Below, piece by piece: positions 13,901 to 26,060 of a stretch of 64,000 nt of DNA. The notes beneath the pieces were generated by a model. That model did no database searches. It had not been told where the DNA came from and worked only from the letters and a program-made list of their open reading frames with translations. The position numbers were made by a program, and so were the translations under genes. The stretch comes from Stomorhina lunata (Eukaryota; Arthropoda; Insecta; Diptera; Rhiniidae): assembly GCA_933228675.1 (NCBI GenBank), contig OW121740.1:38046992-38110991 (forward strand). The letters run 5' to 3'. Every line of letters begins with the position of its first letter. The stretch's first letter is position 1.

Positions 13901-16900
13901 AGTCATAGTCTAGTCATAGTCTAGTCATAGTCTAGTCATAGTCTAGTCATAGTCTAGTCATAGTCTAGTCATAGTCTAGTCATAGTCTAGTCATAGTCTA
14001 GTCATAGTCTAGTCATAGTCTAGTCATAGTCTAGTCATAGTCTAGTCATAGTCTAGTCATAGTCTAGTCATAGTCTAGTCATAGTCTAGTCATAGTCTAG
14101 TCATAGTCTAGTCATAGTCTAGTCATAGTCTAGTCATAGTCTAGTCATAGTCTAGTCATAGTCTAGTCATAGTCTAGTCATAGTCTAGTCATAGTCTAGT
14201 CATAGTCTAGTCATAGTCTAGTCATAGTCTAGTCATAGTCTAGTCATAGTCTAGTCATAGTCTAGTCATAGTCTAGTCATAGTCTAGTCATAGTCTAGTC
14301 ATAGTCTAGTCATAGTCTAGTCATAGTCTAGTCATAGTCTAGTCATAGTCTAGTCATAGTCTAGTCATAGTCTAGTCATAGTCTAGTCATAGTCTAGTCA
14401 TAGTCTAGTCATAGTCTAGTCATAGTCTAGTCATAGTCTAGTCATAGTCTAGTCATAGTCTAGTCATAGTCTAGTCATAGTCTAGTCATAGTCTAGTCAT
14501 AGTCTAGTCATAGTCTAGTCATAGTCTAGTCATAGTCTAGTCATAGTCTAGTCATAGTCTAGTCATAGTCTAGTCATAGTCTAGTCATAGTCTAGTCATA
14601 GTCTAGTCATAGTCTAGTCATAGTCTAGTCATAGTCTAGTCATAGTCTAGTCATAGTCTAGTCATAGTCTAGTCATAGTCTAGTCATAGTCTAGTCATAG
14701 TCTAGTCATAGTCTAGTCATAGTCTAGTCATAGTCTAGTCATAGTCTAGTCATAGTCTAGTCATAGTCTAGTCATAGTCTAGTCATAGTCTAGTCATAGT
14801 CTAGTCATAGTCTAGTCATAGTCTAGTCATAGTCTAGTCATAGTCTAGTCATAGTCTAGTCATAGTCTAGTCATAGTCTAGTCATAGTCTAGTCATAGTC
14901 TAGTCATAGTCTAGTCATAGTCTAGTCATAGTCTAGTCATAGTCTAGTCATAGTCTAGTCATAGTCTAGTCATAGTCTAGTCATAGTCTAGTCATAGTCT
15001 AGTCATAGTCTAGTCATAGTCTAGTCATAGTCTAGTCATAGTCTAGTCATAGTCTAGTCATAGTCTAGTCATAGTCTAGTCATAGTCTAGTCATAGTCTA
15101 GTCATAGTCTAGTCATAGTCTAGTCATAGTCTAGTCATAGTCTAGTCATAGTCTAGTCATAGTCTAGTCATAGTCTAGTCATAGTCTAGTCATAGTCTAG
15201 TCATAGTCTAGTCATAGTCTAGTCATAGTCTAGTCATAGTCTAGTCATAGTCTAGTCATAGTCTAGTCATAGTCTAGTCATAGTCTAGTCATAGTCTAGT
15301 CATAGTCTAGTCATAGTCTAGTCATAGTCTAGTCATAGTCTAGTCATAGTCTAGTCATAGTCTAGTCATAGTCTAGTCATAGTCTAGTCATAGTCTAGTC
15401 ATAGTCTAGTCATAGTCTAGTCATAGTCTAGTCATAGTCTAGTCATAGTCTAGTCATAGTCTAGTCATAGTCTAGTCATAGTCTAGTCATAGTCTAGTCA
15501 TAGTCTAGTCATAGTCTAGTCATAGTCTAGTCATAGTCTAGTCATAGTCTAGTCATAGTCTAGTCATAGTCTAGTCATAGTCTAGTCATAGTCTAGTCAT
15601 AGTCTAGTCATAGTCTAGTCATAGTCTAGTCATAGTCTAGTCATAGTCTAGTCATAGTCTAGTCATAGTCTAGTCATAGTCTAGTCATAGTCTAGTCATA
15701 GTCTAGTCATAGTCTAGTCATAGTCTAGTCATAGTCTAGTCATAGTCTAGTCATAGTCTAGTCATAGTCTAGTCATAGTCTAGTCATAGTCTAGTCATAG
15801 TCTAGTCATAGTCTAGTCATAGTCTAGTCATAGTCTAGTCATAGTCTAGTCATAGTCTAGTCATAGTCTAGTCATAGTCTAGTCATAGTCTAGTCATAGT
15901 CTAGTCATAGTCTAGTCATAGTCTAGTCATAGTCTAGTCATAGTCTAGTCATAGTCTAGTCATAGTCTAGTCATAGTCTAGTCATAGTCTAGTCATAGTC
16001 TAGTCATAGTCTAGTCATAGTCTAGTCATAGTCTAGTCATAGTCTAGTCATAGTCTAGTCATAGTCTAGTCATAGTCTAGTCATAGTCTAGTCATAGTCT
16101 AGTCATAGTCTAGTCATAGTCTAGTCATAGTCTAGTCATAGTCTAGTCATAGTCTAGTCATAGTCTAGTCATAGTCTAGTCATAGTCTAGTCATAGTCTA
16201 GTCATAGTCTAGTCATAGTCTAGTCATAGTCTAGTCATAGTCTAGTCATAGTCTAGTCATAGTCTAGTCATAGTCTAGTCATAGTCTAGTCATAGTCTAG
16301 TCATAGTCTAGTCATAGTCTAGTCATAGTCTAGTCATAGTCTAGTCATAGTCTAGTCATAGTCTAGTCATAGTCTAGTCATAGTCTAGTCATAGTCTAGT
16401 CATAGTCTAGTCATAGTCTAGTCATAGTCTAGTCATAGTCTAGTCATAGTCTAGTCATAGTCTAGTCATAGTCTAGTCATAGTCTAGTCATAGTCTAGTC
16501 ATAGTCTAGTCATAGTCTAGTCATAGTCTAGTCATAGTCTAGTCATAGTCTAGTCATAGTCTAGTCATAGTCTAGTCATAGTCTAGTCATAGTCTAGTCA
16601 TAGTCTAGTCATAGTCTAGTCATAGTCTAGTCATAGTCTAGTCATAGTCTAGTCATAGTCTAGTCATAGTCTAGTCATAGTCTAGTCATAGTCTAGTCAT
16701 AGTCTAGTCATAGTCTAGTCATAGTCTAGTCATAGTCTAGTCATAGTCTAGTCATAGTCTAGTCATAGTCTAGTCATAGTCTAGTCATAGTCTAGTCATA
16801 GTCTAGTCATAGTCTAGTCATAGTCTAGTCATAGTCTAGTCATAGTCTAGTCATAGTCTAGTCATAGTCTAGTCATAGTCTAGTCATAGTCTAGTCATAG

Positions 16901-17463
16901 TCTAGTCATAGTCTAGTCATAGTCTAGTCATAGTCTAGTCATAGTCTAGTCATAGTCTAGTCATAGTCTAGTCATAGTCTAGTCATAGTCTAGTCATAGT
17001 CTAGTCATAGTCTAGTCATAGTCTAGTCATAGTCTAGTCATAGTCTAGTCATAGTCTAGTCATAGTCTAGTCATAGTCTAGTCATAGTCTAGTCATAGTC
17101 TAGTCATAGTCTAGTCATAGTCTAGTCATAGTCTAGTCATAGTCTAGTCATAGTCTAGTCATAGTCTAGTCATAGTCTAGTCATAGTCTAGTCATAGTCT
17201 AGTCATAGTCTAGTCATAGTCTAGTCATAGTCTAGTCATAGTCTAGTCATAGTCTAGTCATAGTCTAGTCATAGTCTAGTCATAGTCTAGTCATAGTCTA
17301 GTCATAGTCTAGTCATAGTCTAGTCATAGTCTAGTCATAGTCTAGTCATAGTCTAGTCATAGTCTAGTCATAGTCTAGTCATAGTCTAGTCATAGTCTAG
17401 TCATAGTCTAGTCATAGTCTAGTCGTAGTCTAGTCATAGTCTAGTCATAGTCCAGTCGTAGTG
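10993..17463. repeat. 11-bp satellite array 2 (TAGTCTAGTCA), about 588 units
   Basis: A 6.5-kb head-to-tail array of an 11-bp unit, with no variant seen until the last 40 bp. There three changes cluster (AGTCGTAG at about 17424, TCCAGTCGTAG at about 17451). The left edge is abrupt and clean. The unit differs from satellite 1 but has the same period and one CTAG per unit. Confidence 0.98.
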
Positions 17464-19008
17464 TATGAATTTGTTTTTGTCAACAAAAACATGTTCAATT
17501 ATGAGAATTTTATTTAATTCATTCATAAGTAGAACTATTATGTTCGGACTCCGACTTAAATTAACGTTTATTTCACTAAATCCCTATAATAATAAAAAAT
17601 TTACATTTGAATTATATTCCTCAGAAAATTATATTGATACGATTTCATTTGCTCTGGAATATCAATGAGAAGGAGTGATACAATTGTTTTCATTCCAGAT
17701 TTCATACACGTTCCATGCGAGTTTTTTTGCTTAATTCCTGCTGATGAAAGCGGATTTTCTCATGTTTATTATTTTGTATGTGTGCTTACGCATATCTATA
17801 CAAATATGTATAAGTATACTATGTTTATTTATGTGTATGTATATAAATAACTTTCATCCTTTTTAATACAAATAAAAGAATATAGACGTGTTTACATATG
17901 ATTTCTCATCCTTTAACATACACCCATTATATGTCCCATATTTGTCCACAAAATGCCTCTGCAGATTTAAATTGAAAAATTACTTCTAATACTGATGAGA
18001 TAAGAACTTATTGTTAATTCTATTTCCAGACTTGCTTCACTTCCTTGATTGTTTCCGATGAAATTGTTGATCTTTCCAATGACAAGTTTTTATTAAAAAT
18101 CTTTTTATTTTATGAATAGTTCTAATGGTTTTTTAGTTTAAAACTGCCGGGTGTTTTTACAGGCTCTATTTATAGTGAATCTGTGTTTATATGTAAATAC
18201 AAATCTGAATAATCACTAATGTTTTTATATAATTATTTGTTTGTTTTCCCATTTGTTTGCCTGTATATTTTTGTGCTTTAATAAATATTTAATTTTTCTT
18301 TTCATTGAATTTTGTCAATATAATTTAATAGACAAATTTGCGAAGGTCTGCAAAAAAAATAGTGCTATTGTGATTTAAAAAATATTGAATGGAAAACAGT
18401 GGGAAATATGTCATGCGTATGTATTAGGATTAGGTTAGTGTTACAGCAAAACTTTGGTAATGGCAAGTACTCTGATAACTGGTTACCTTGTAACGACTAA
18501 AACATACCATCCGAATAAATAATAAGTTATTACAGAAGTACTTATTTGTAATTAAGATGGTAATTTAAACTGAATGGCCCCGGTTCAAATCCCACCAAGG
18601 GCAACAATTTTTTTTAGTTTTTTTTTAATAAAAGAGTCTTTTTAAATGATTTTTGAATTTTAAGAACTTAAATATTATCTTCTGTAAAAAAATTTTTGTA
18701 AAACTAACTCACGTTAATGAAAAAATACCATCATGAGACAATTTTGATTATGTAGGGGATGTTGAATACCAAACACGATTCTAATTGGTCTTAACTTGGT
18801 AAGCCCAACTTATCTGGGTCATCCTTCATCTCAACTGTGGACACACACCTCCTCATGGTATCACCCGGGGAGCTAGTTTAACACCCATTAATATTGTGAG
18901 TTAACATGTTCCGAGAGTTGTCCCATAAGATCGATAAAAATGGGTTAGGATTACGGGCTTGAAAAACATACAATGAAGAGGATAAAATTAGAATTGAAAT
19001 GTCCCACT
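17464..19008. other. Non-coding AT-rich stretch with a B-box-like motif
   Basis: Small frames at 17465-17668 and 17665-17850 look like chance. At 18587-18600, GGTTCAAATCCC followed by CCAAGGGCA resembles the T-arm and 3' end of a tRNA, but no matching A box or foldable 5' half is seen, so it may be a decayed SINE or tRNA fragment. The moderately GC-richer stretch 18760-18960 is unassigned. Confidence 0.45.
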
Positions 19009-19186
19009 ACCTAATGTTAGAGGAGGATGTCCGAAACTTCGATAGAAAGACCAAGTAGAGGAACATTTTTCAAAGCTTGGCCTATAAAATTGGAGAATAT
19101 TCGCACAAGATCGAAATCCATGGAATTCTAAAATATGCTCGGACTTTGACCTTAACAGGTTGTAACATTTAAGTAAGTAAGAGTCA
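19009..19186 (+). mobile_element. RTE-like retrotransposon 3' end, decayed
   Basis: The plus frame from about 19020 reads PKLR*KDQVEEHFSKLGL*NWRIF, then NSKICSDFDLNRL and a stop. This matches the C-terminus of the reverse-transcriptase ORF at 39059-39256 (minus strand), with two Trp/Ile codons turned into stops. It ends in an AAGTAAGTAAG tail, like the copy at 38945. It is a 5'-truncated, dead copy. The clade (RTE-like) is inferred from the RLRWLGH..RM tail and the tetranucleotide tail. Confidence 0.7.
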
Positions 19187-19410
19187 ATCTTATGTAAAAA
19201 CTTATACAAAAAAGAAGATTTAAATTGTTTAAGTTTTAAAATAATTTTAATAAAGTTTTAAAATAATTACAAAAAATCGTATAAAAATATTTTTCCAAAA
19301 ATTACAACAAAGCAAAAAAAAGCAGGGAAAAACAAAGTTATTTTCACATGATTTTGGATCTAAAAATAAAAATTGTTTATATTAATTATAAGCTGCTAAG
19401 TTTTGAACAT

Positions 19411-19480
19411 ATGAAGTAGCTCAGTGGAAAAGTCTCTGCCTAGCAGTCGGAGGGTCTGGGTTCGAGCCCCCATGGGGTCA
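19411..19480 (+). pseudogene. tRNA-like sequence (tRNA pseudogene or SINE head)
   Basis: It has an A-box-like TAGCTCAGTGGA (19417-19428) and a B box GGTTCGAGCC (19459-19468) at normal tRNA spacing. Between them CTAGCAG could be an anticodon loop with AGC (Ala). The D and acceptor stems do not pair (the 3' side GGGGTCA has no 5' partner). It is followed by A-rich sequence. An intact promoter without an intact fold suggests a tRNA-derived pseudogene or SINE rather than a working tRNA. Confidence 0.5.
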
Positions 19481-19764
19481 TAAAAAAAATTTTGTATTTC
19501 GTTTAAAAATATATGTTTTTAATAAAACAACAACAAAAAAGTTGTTGCTGTTGTTGTTGTTGCTTTCAAATTGCTTACCCAAGATGTTACTTTTCTGCAA
19601 TTGGTAAGTACTTGCCTCCAATGACATCCCCATGTTAATGTAATGACTTAAACAGCGAATGAGTAAGTAGTTCGTGTTCAATAGTTTAACTGTTTAACTA
19701 ATTATTTGGTAATGAAAAGTTTTACTGGGGTGGTAATCTGATAATAAGCTCAACAGCCAATATT

Positions 19765-22375
19765 ATAGAAATATTTTCCTATAGAAAAATTTTCGATAGA
19801 AATATTTTTCTATAGAAATATTTTTCTATAGAAAAAAATTTTCGATAGAAATATTTTTCTATAGAAAAAATAGAAAAATTTTCGATAGAAATATTTTTCT
19901 ATAGAAAAATTTTCGATAGAAATATTTTTCTATAGAAAAATTTTCGATAGACATATTTTGCTATAGAAAAATTTTCGATAGAAATATTTTGCTATAGAAA
20001 AATTTTCGATAGAAATATTTTGCTATAGAAAAATTTTCGATAGAAATATTTTTCTATAGAAAAATTTTCGATAGAAATATTTTTCTATAGAAAAATTTTC
20101 GATAGAAATATTTTTCTATAGAAAAATTTTCGATAGAAATATTTTTCTATAGAAAAATTTTCGATAGAAATATTTTTCTATAGAAAAATTTTCGATAGAA
20201 ATATTTTTCTATAGAAAAATTTTCGATAGAAATATTTTTCTATAGAAAAATTTTCGATAGAAATATTTTTCTATAGAAAAATTTTCGATAGAAATATTTT
20301 TCTATAGAAAAATTTTCGATAGAAATATTTTTCTATAGAAAAATTTTCGATAGAAATATTTTTCTATAGAAAAATTTTCGATAGAAATATTTTTCTATAG
20401 AAAAATTTTCGATAGAAATATTTTTCTATAGAAAAATTTTCGATAGAAATATTTTTCTATAGAAAAATTTTCGATAGAAATATTTTTCTATAGAAAAATT
20501 TTCGATAGAAATATTTTTCTATAGAAAAATTTTCGATAGAAATATATTGCTATAGAAAAATTTTCGATAGAAATATTTTGCTATAGAAAAATTTTCGATA
20601 GAAATATTTTTCTATAGAAAAATTTTCGATAGAAATATTTTTCTATAGAAAAATTTTCGATAGAAATATTTTTCTATAGAAAAATTTTCGATAGAAATAT
20701 TTTTCTATAGAAAAATTTTCGATAGAAATATTTTTCTATAGAAAAATTTTCGATAGAAATATTTTTCTATAGAAAAATTTTCGATAGAAATATTTTTCTA
20801 TAGAAAAATTTTCGATAGAAATATTTTTCTATAGAAAAATTTTCGATAGAAATATTTTTCTATAGAAAAATTTTCGATAGAAATATTTTTCTATAGAAAA
20901 ATTTTCGATAGAAATATTTTTCTATAGAAAAATTTTCGATAGAAATATTTTTCTATAGAAAAATTTTCGATAGAAATATTTTTCTATAGAAAAATTTTCG
21001 ATAGAAATATTTTTCTATAGAAAAATTTTCGATAGAAATATTTTTCTATAGAAAAATTTTCGATAGAAATATTTTTCTATAGAAAAATTTTCGATAGAAA
21101 TATTTTTCTATAGAAAAATTTTCGATAGAAATATTTTTCTATAGAAAAATTTTCGATAGAAATATTTTTCTATAGAAAAATTTTCGATAGAAATATTTTT
21201 CTATAGAAAAATTTTCGATAGAAATATTTTTCTATAGAAAAATTTTCGATAGAAATATTTTTCTATAGAAAAATTTTCGATAGAAATATTTTTCTATAGA
21301 AAAATTTTCGATAGAAATATTTTTCTATAGAAAAATTTTCGATAGAAATATTTTTCTATAGAAAAATTTTCGATAGAAATATTTTTCTATAGAAAAATTT
21401 TCGATAGAAATATTTTTCTATAGAAAAATTTTCGATAGAAATATTTTTCTATAGAAAAATTTTCGATAGAAATATTTTTCTATAGAAAAATTTTCGATAG
21501 AAATATTTTTCTATAGAAAAATTTTCGATAGAAATATTTTTCTATAGAAAAATTTTCGATAGAAATATTTTTCTATAGAAAAATTTTCGATAGAAATATT
21601 TTTCTATAGAAAAATTTTCGATAGAAATATTTTTCTATAGAAAAATTTTCGATAGAAATATTTTTCTATAGAAAAATTTTCGATAGAAATATTTTTCTAT
21701 AGAAAAATTTTCGATAGAAATATTTTTCTATAGAAAAATTTTCGATAGAAATATTTTTCTATAGACAAATTTTCGATAGAAATATTTTTCTATAGACAAA
21801 TTTTCGATAGAAATATTTTTCTATAAACAAATTTTCGATAGAAATATTTTTCTATAGACAAATTTTCGATAGAAATATTTTTCTATAGACAAATTTTCGA
21901 TAGAAATATTTTTCTATAGAAAAATTTTCGATAGAAATATTTTTCTATAGAAAAATTTTCGATAGAAATATTTTTCTATAGAAAAATTTTCGATAGAAAT
22001 ATTTTTCTATAGAAAAATTTTCGATAGAAATATTTTTCTATAGAAAAATTTTCGATAGAAATATTTTTCTATAGAAAAATTTTCGATAGAAATATTTTTC
22101 TATAGAAAAATTTTCGATAGAAATATTTTTCTATAGAAAAATTTTCGATAGAAATATTTTTCTACAGAAAAATTTTCGATAGAAATATTTTTCTATAGAA
22201 AAATTTTCGATAGAAATATTTTTCTATAGAAAAATTTTCGATAGAAATATTTTTCTATAGAAAAATTTTCGATAGAAATTTTTTTCTATAGAAAAATTTT
22301 CGATAGTAATATTTTTCTATAGAAAAATTTTCGATAGAAATATTTTTCTATAGAAAAATTTTCGATAGAAATATA
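19765..22375 (+). repeat. 31-bp palindromic-core satellite, forward orientation, about 84 units
   Basis: The unit is GATAGAAATA plus TTTTTCTATAGAAAAA plus TTTTC; the middle 16 bp is a perfect palindrome. Variant units occur in runs: CTATAG preceded by TTTTG at 19955-20035 and 20543-20585, and AGACAAATTTTCG in five consecutive units at 21763-21895. Orientation is set by GATAGAAATA. The same unit is found inverted at 24013-25590. Confidence 0.97.
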
Positions 22376-23179
22376 AACAATTTATATTTTTACTTTTCGT
22401 TAAAATTTATTCCGTTTTAAAAATAAAAGCTATAAAGCAATTTTGTTTCATTTTAACATTCTTTAAAAACGTAATATTTAAATTTCCTTTAATTTGCAGT
22501 TAAAAAATGTTAATGAGCTCCTATGGAAATCAGCTTAAAGGAAGCAGAAATCTTTGATTTTTCGTTACTTTGAAAAAGGGAGACAGATGTTTTGATTGGA
22601 GCTTAAGAAATGGTAATGTACATAACGTCAGCTGAAATGCTAATATGCCAATTATATAAAGAAAAAAAATTTATAAAAAAGTTTTGTTTTGATGTTGGTA
22701 TTGATCACTTTTGTTTCAGTTGACGATATTTTATCTTCATTTTAATACCATGATATGCTTTTCCACTACTTAACATATTCGTCTGTCTGCATGTATGTTC
22801 GTTTGTTTGTTTGTAGTATATATTCAAAGCTTCTTAATGCAACATGTTGTCTAAAGTGTATTCATCTGTAAATATTCGCATTCGTTTGTGTTTGCAACAT
22901 CAAGAAAAACTCCTTAAGAAAACAGCTTAAGGCAACAAATAAACACTCGACACCTAAAACAACTTAAGAGCATAAACAAATAATACAAAACAAATAATAT
23001 GACAGCAACAACAAAAACAACATTATAAAAATAAACAACAAACAAAACAAAAGAAATTTTAAAATAAGAGCAAAAGTATTAAAATTAGGAATTCGAAATG
23101 TAAATGTTATCTTTCTACACATTGATAACCTGTGTATATGTGGGGGTAAATAGAGGCTGGTAATGTGGTAAAGTAAGCT
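22376..23179. other. Unique spacer inside the satellite domain
   Basis: About 800 bp of AT-rich, non-repetitive DNA, A-rich at 22905-23080 (CAACAAA/AACAAA stretches). No gene or RNA seen. Confidence 0.6.
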
Positions 23180-23720
23180 TTTTTCGATAAAAAAATTTTT
23201 CTATAGAAAATTTTTCGGTAAAAAATTTTTCTATAGAAAATTTTTCGGTAAAAAAAATTTTTCTATAGAAAATTTTTCGGTAAAAAAAATTTTCTATAGA
23301 AAATTTTTCGGTAAAAAATTTTTCTATAGAAAATTTTTCGGTAAAAAATTTTTCTATAGAAAATTTTTCGGTAAAAAATTTTTCTATAGAAAATTTTTCG
23401 GTAAAAAAATTTTCTATAGAAAATTTTTCGGTAAAAAATTTTTCTATAGAAAATTTTTCCGTAAAAAAAAATTTTTCTATAGAAAATTTTTCGGTAAAAA
23501 AATTTTTCTATAGAAAATTTTTCGGTAAAAAATTTTTCGGTAAAAAATTTTTCTATAGAAAATTTTTCGGTAAAAAATTTTTCTATAGAAAATTTTTCGG
23601 TAAAAAATTTTTCTATAGAAAATTTTTCGGTAAAAAATTTTTCTATAGAAAATTTTTCGGTAAAAAATTTTTCTATAGAAAATTTTTCGGTAAAAGATTT
23701 TTTCTATAGAAAATTTTTCG
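23180..23720 (+). repeat. 30-bp satellite (CGGTAAAAAA type), forward
   Basis: The unit is GGTAAAAAATTTTTCTATAG then AAAATTTTTC, 30 bp, with small indels in the A and T runs. It shares the CTATAG core with the 31-bp satellite but has GGTAAAAAA in place of GATAGAAATA. The orientation flips at about 23720. Confidence 0.93.
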
Positions 23721-24012
23721 GAAAATTTTCTATAGAAAATTTTTTTTACCGAAAAATTTTCTATAGAAAATTTTTTTTACCGAAAAATTTTCTAAAGAAA
23801 ATTTTTTTTACCGCAAAATTTTCTAAAGAAAATTTTTTTACCGAAAAATTTTCTAAAGAAAATTTTTTTGACCGAAAAATTTTCTATAGAAAATTTTTTT
23901 TACCGAAAAATTTTCTATAGAAAATTTTTTTTACCGAAAATTTTTCTATAGAAAATTTTTTTTACCGAAAGTTTTCTATAGAAATTTTTTTTTACCGAAA
24001 AATTTTCTAGAA
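23721..24012 (-). repeat. 30-bp satellite, inverted half
   Basis: From about 23721 the same family continues as the reverse complement (TTTTTTTACCGAAAAATTTT with CTATAG). Several units have CTAAAG in place of CTATAG. The junction TTTTTCGGAAAATTTTC marks the switch point. Degenerate at the right end. Confidence 0.9.
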
Positions 24013-25590
24013 AAAAATTTCTATCGAAAATTTTTCTATAGAAAAATATTTCTATCGAAAATTTTTCTATAGAAAAATATTTCTATCGAAAATTTTTCTA
24101 TAGAAAAATATTTCTATCGAAAATTTTTCTATAGAAAAATATTTCTATCGAAAATTTTTCTATAGAAAAATATTTCTATCGAAAATTTTTCTATAGAAAA
24201 ATATTTCTATCGAAAATTTTTCTATAGAAAAATATTTCTATCGAAAATTTTTCTATAGAAAAATATTTCTATCGAAAATTTTTCTATAGAAAAATATTTC
24301 TATCGAAAATTTTTCTATAGAAAAATATTTCTATCGAAAATTTTTCTATAGAAAAATATAGAAAAATAAATAGAAAAATAAATATAGAAAAATATTTCTA
24401 TCGAAAATTTTTCTATAGAAAAATATTTCTATCGAAAATTTTTCTATAGAAAAATATTTCTATCGAAAATTTTTCTATAGAAAAATATTTCTATCGAAAA
24501 TTTTTCTATAGAAAAATATTTCTATCGAAAATTTTTCTATAGAAAAATATTTCTATCGAAAATTTTTCTATAGAAAAATATTTCTATCGAAAATTTTTCT
24601 ATAGAAAAATATTTCTATCGAAAATTTTTCTATAGAAAAATATTTCTATCGAAAATTTTTCTATAGAAAAATATTTCTATCGAAAATTTTTCTATAGAAA
24701 AATATTTCTATCGAAAATTTTTCTATAGAAAAATATTTCTATCGAAAATTTTTCTATAGAAAAATATTTCTATCGAAAATTTTTCTATAGAAAAATATTT
24801 CTATCGAAAATTTTTCTATAGAAAAATATTTCTATCGAAAATTTTTCTATAGAAAAATATTTCTATCGAAAATTTTTCTATAGAAAAATATTTCTATCGA
24901 AAATTTTTCTATAGAAAAATATTTCTATCGAAAATTTTTCTATAGAAAAATATTTCTATCGAAAATTTTTCTATAGAAAAATATTTCTATCGAAAATTTT
25001 TCTATAGAAAAATATTTCTATCGAAAATTTTTCTATAGAAAAATATTTCTATCGAAAATTTTTCTATAGAAAAATATTTCTATCGAAAATTTTTCTATAG
25101 AAAAATATTTCTATCGAAAATTTTTCTATAGAAAAATATTTCTATCGAAAATTTTTCTATAGAAAAATATTTCTATCGAAAATTTTTCTATAGAAAAATA
25201 TTTCTATCGAAAATTTTTCTATAGAAAAATATTTCTATCGAAAATTTTTCTATAGAAAAATATTTCTATCGAAAATTTTTCTATAGAAAAATATTTCTAT
25301 CGAAAATTTTTCTATAGAAAAATATTTCTATCGAAAATTTTTCTATAGAAAAATATTTCTATCGAAAATTTTTCTATAGAAAAATATTTCTATCGAAAAT
25401 TTTTCTATAGAAAAATATTTCTATCGAAAATTTTTCTATAGAAAAAAATTTCTATCGAAAATTTTTCTATAGAAAAATATTTCTATCGAAAATTTTTCTA
25501 TAGAAAAATATTTCAATCGGAAATTTTTCTATAGAAAAATATTTCTATCGAAAATTTTTCTATAGAAAAATATTTCTATCGAATAAAAAA
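24013..25590 (-). repeat. 31-bp palindromic-core satellite, inverted orientation, about 51 units
   Basis: The unit TATTTCTATCG plus AAAATTTTTCTATAG plus AAAAA is the reverse complement of the array at 19765-22375. Units are very uniform apart from a small disruption at 24355-24395 (AAATAGAAAAATAAATATAG) and a few point changes after 25440. Confidence 0.96.
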
Positions 25591-26060
25591 AATATTTCTA
25601 TAGAAAAATTTCTGAATTTTTCGTTAAAAATTTTTCTATTTAAAAATTTTCTACAGAAAATTTTTCTATAGAAAATTTTTCGATAAAACCATTTTTATAG
25701 AAAAGTTTTCGTAAAAAAATTTTTCTATAAAAATTTTATTTTATAAAATTTTTCGATAAAAAGAATTTTCTATTCAAAATTTTTCGATAACAAATTTTTT
25801 TATAGAAAATTTTTCGAAAAAAAATTTTTTATAGAAAATTTAAAAAAAAAAAATTTTTTATAGAAAATTTTGCGAAAAAAATTTTTTATAGAAAATTTTG
25901 CGAAAAAAATTTTCTATGGGAAGTTTTTAACGAAAAAATTTTTTGGAAAAAATGTTTATAAGGAATATTTACCATATTAAAAAACTTCTAAAGAAATTTT
26001 TTCTAAAAATAATTATAACTATCAAAATTTGTCTAAAAAAAGATTTATCGAAATTTAAAA
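25591..26060. repeat. Decayed edge of the 30/31-bp satellite
   Basis: Irregular AAAATTTTTCGATAAA and TATAGAAAATTTT pieces with no fixed period; identity falls towards 26060. This is consistent with an old array edge. Confidence 0.75.

Noticed and set aside
4154..17463. Perfect 11-bp arrays as pure assembly artefact
   Set aside because: Edge variants, an inverted family member elsewhere and distinct flanks argue for real arrays, although exact copy numbers may be wrong.
19411..19480. Functional tRNA-Ala gene
   Set aside because: Acceptor and D stems do not pair, so it is listed as a tRNA-like pseudogene or SINE head.
19765..25590. Regular 30-31 bp repeats that might suggest a CRISPR array
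   Set aside because: Units are directly adjacent with no unique spacers, and the context is eukaryotic with no cas genes.
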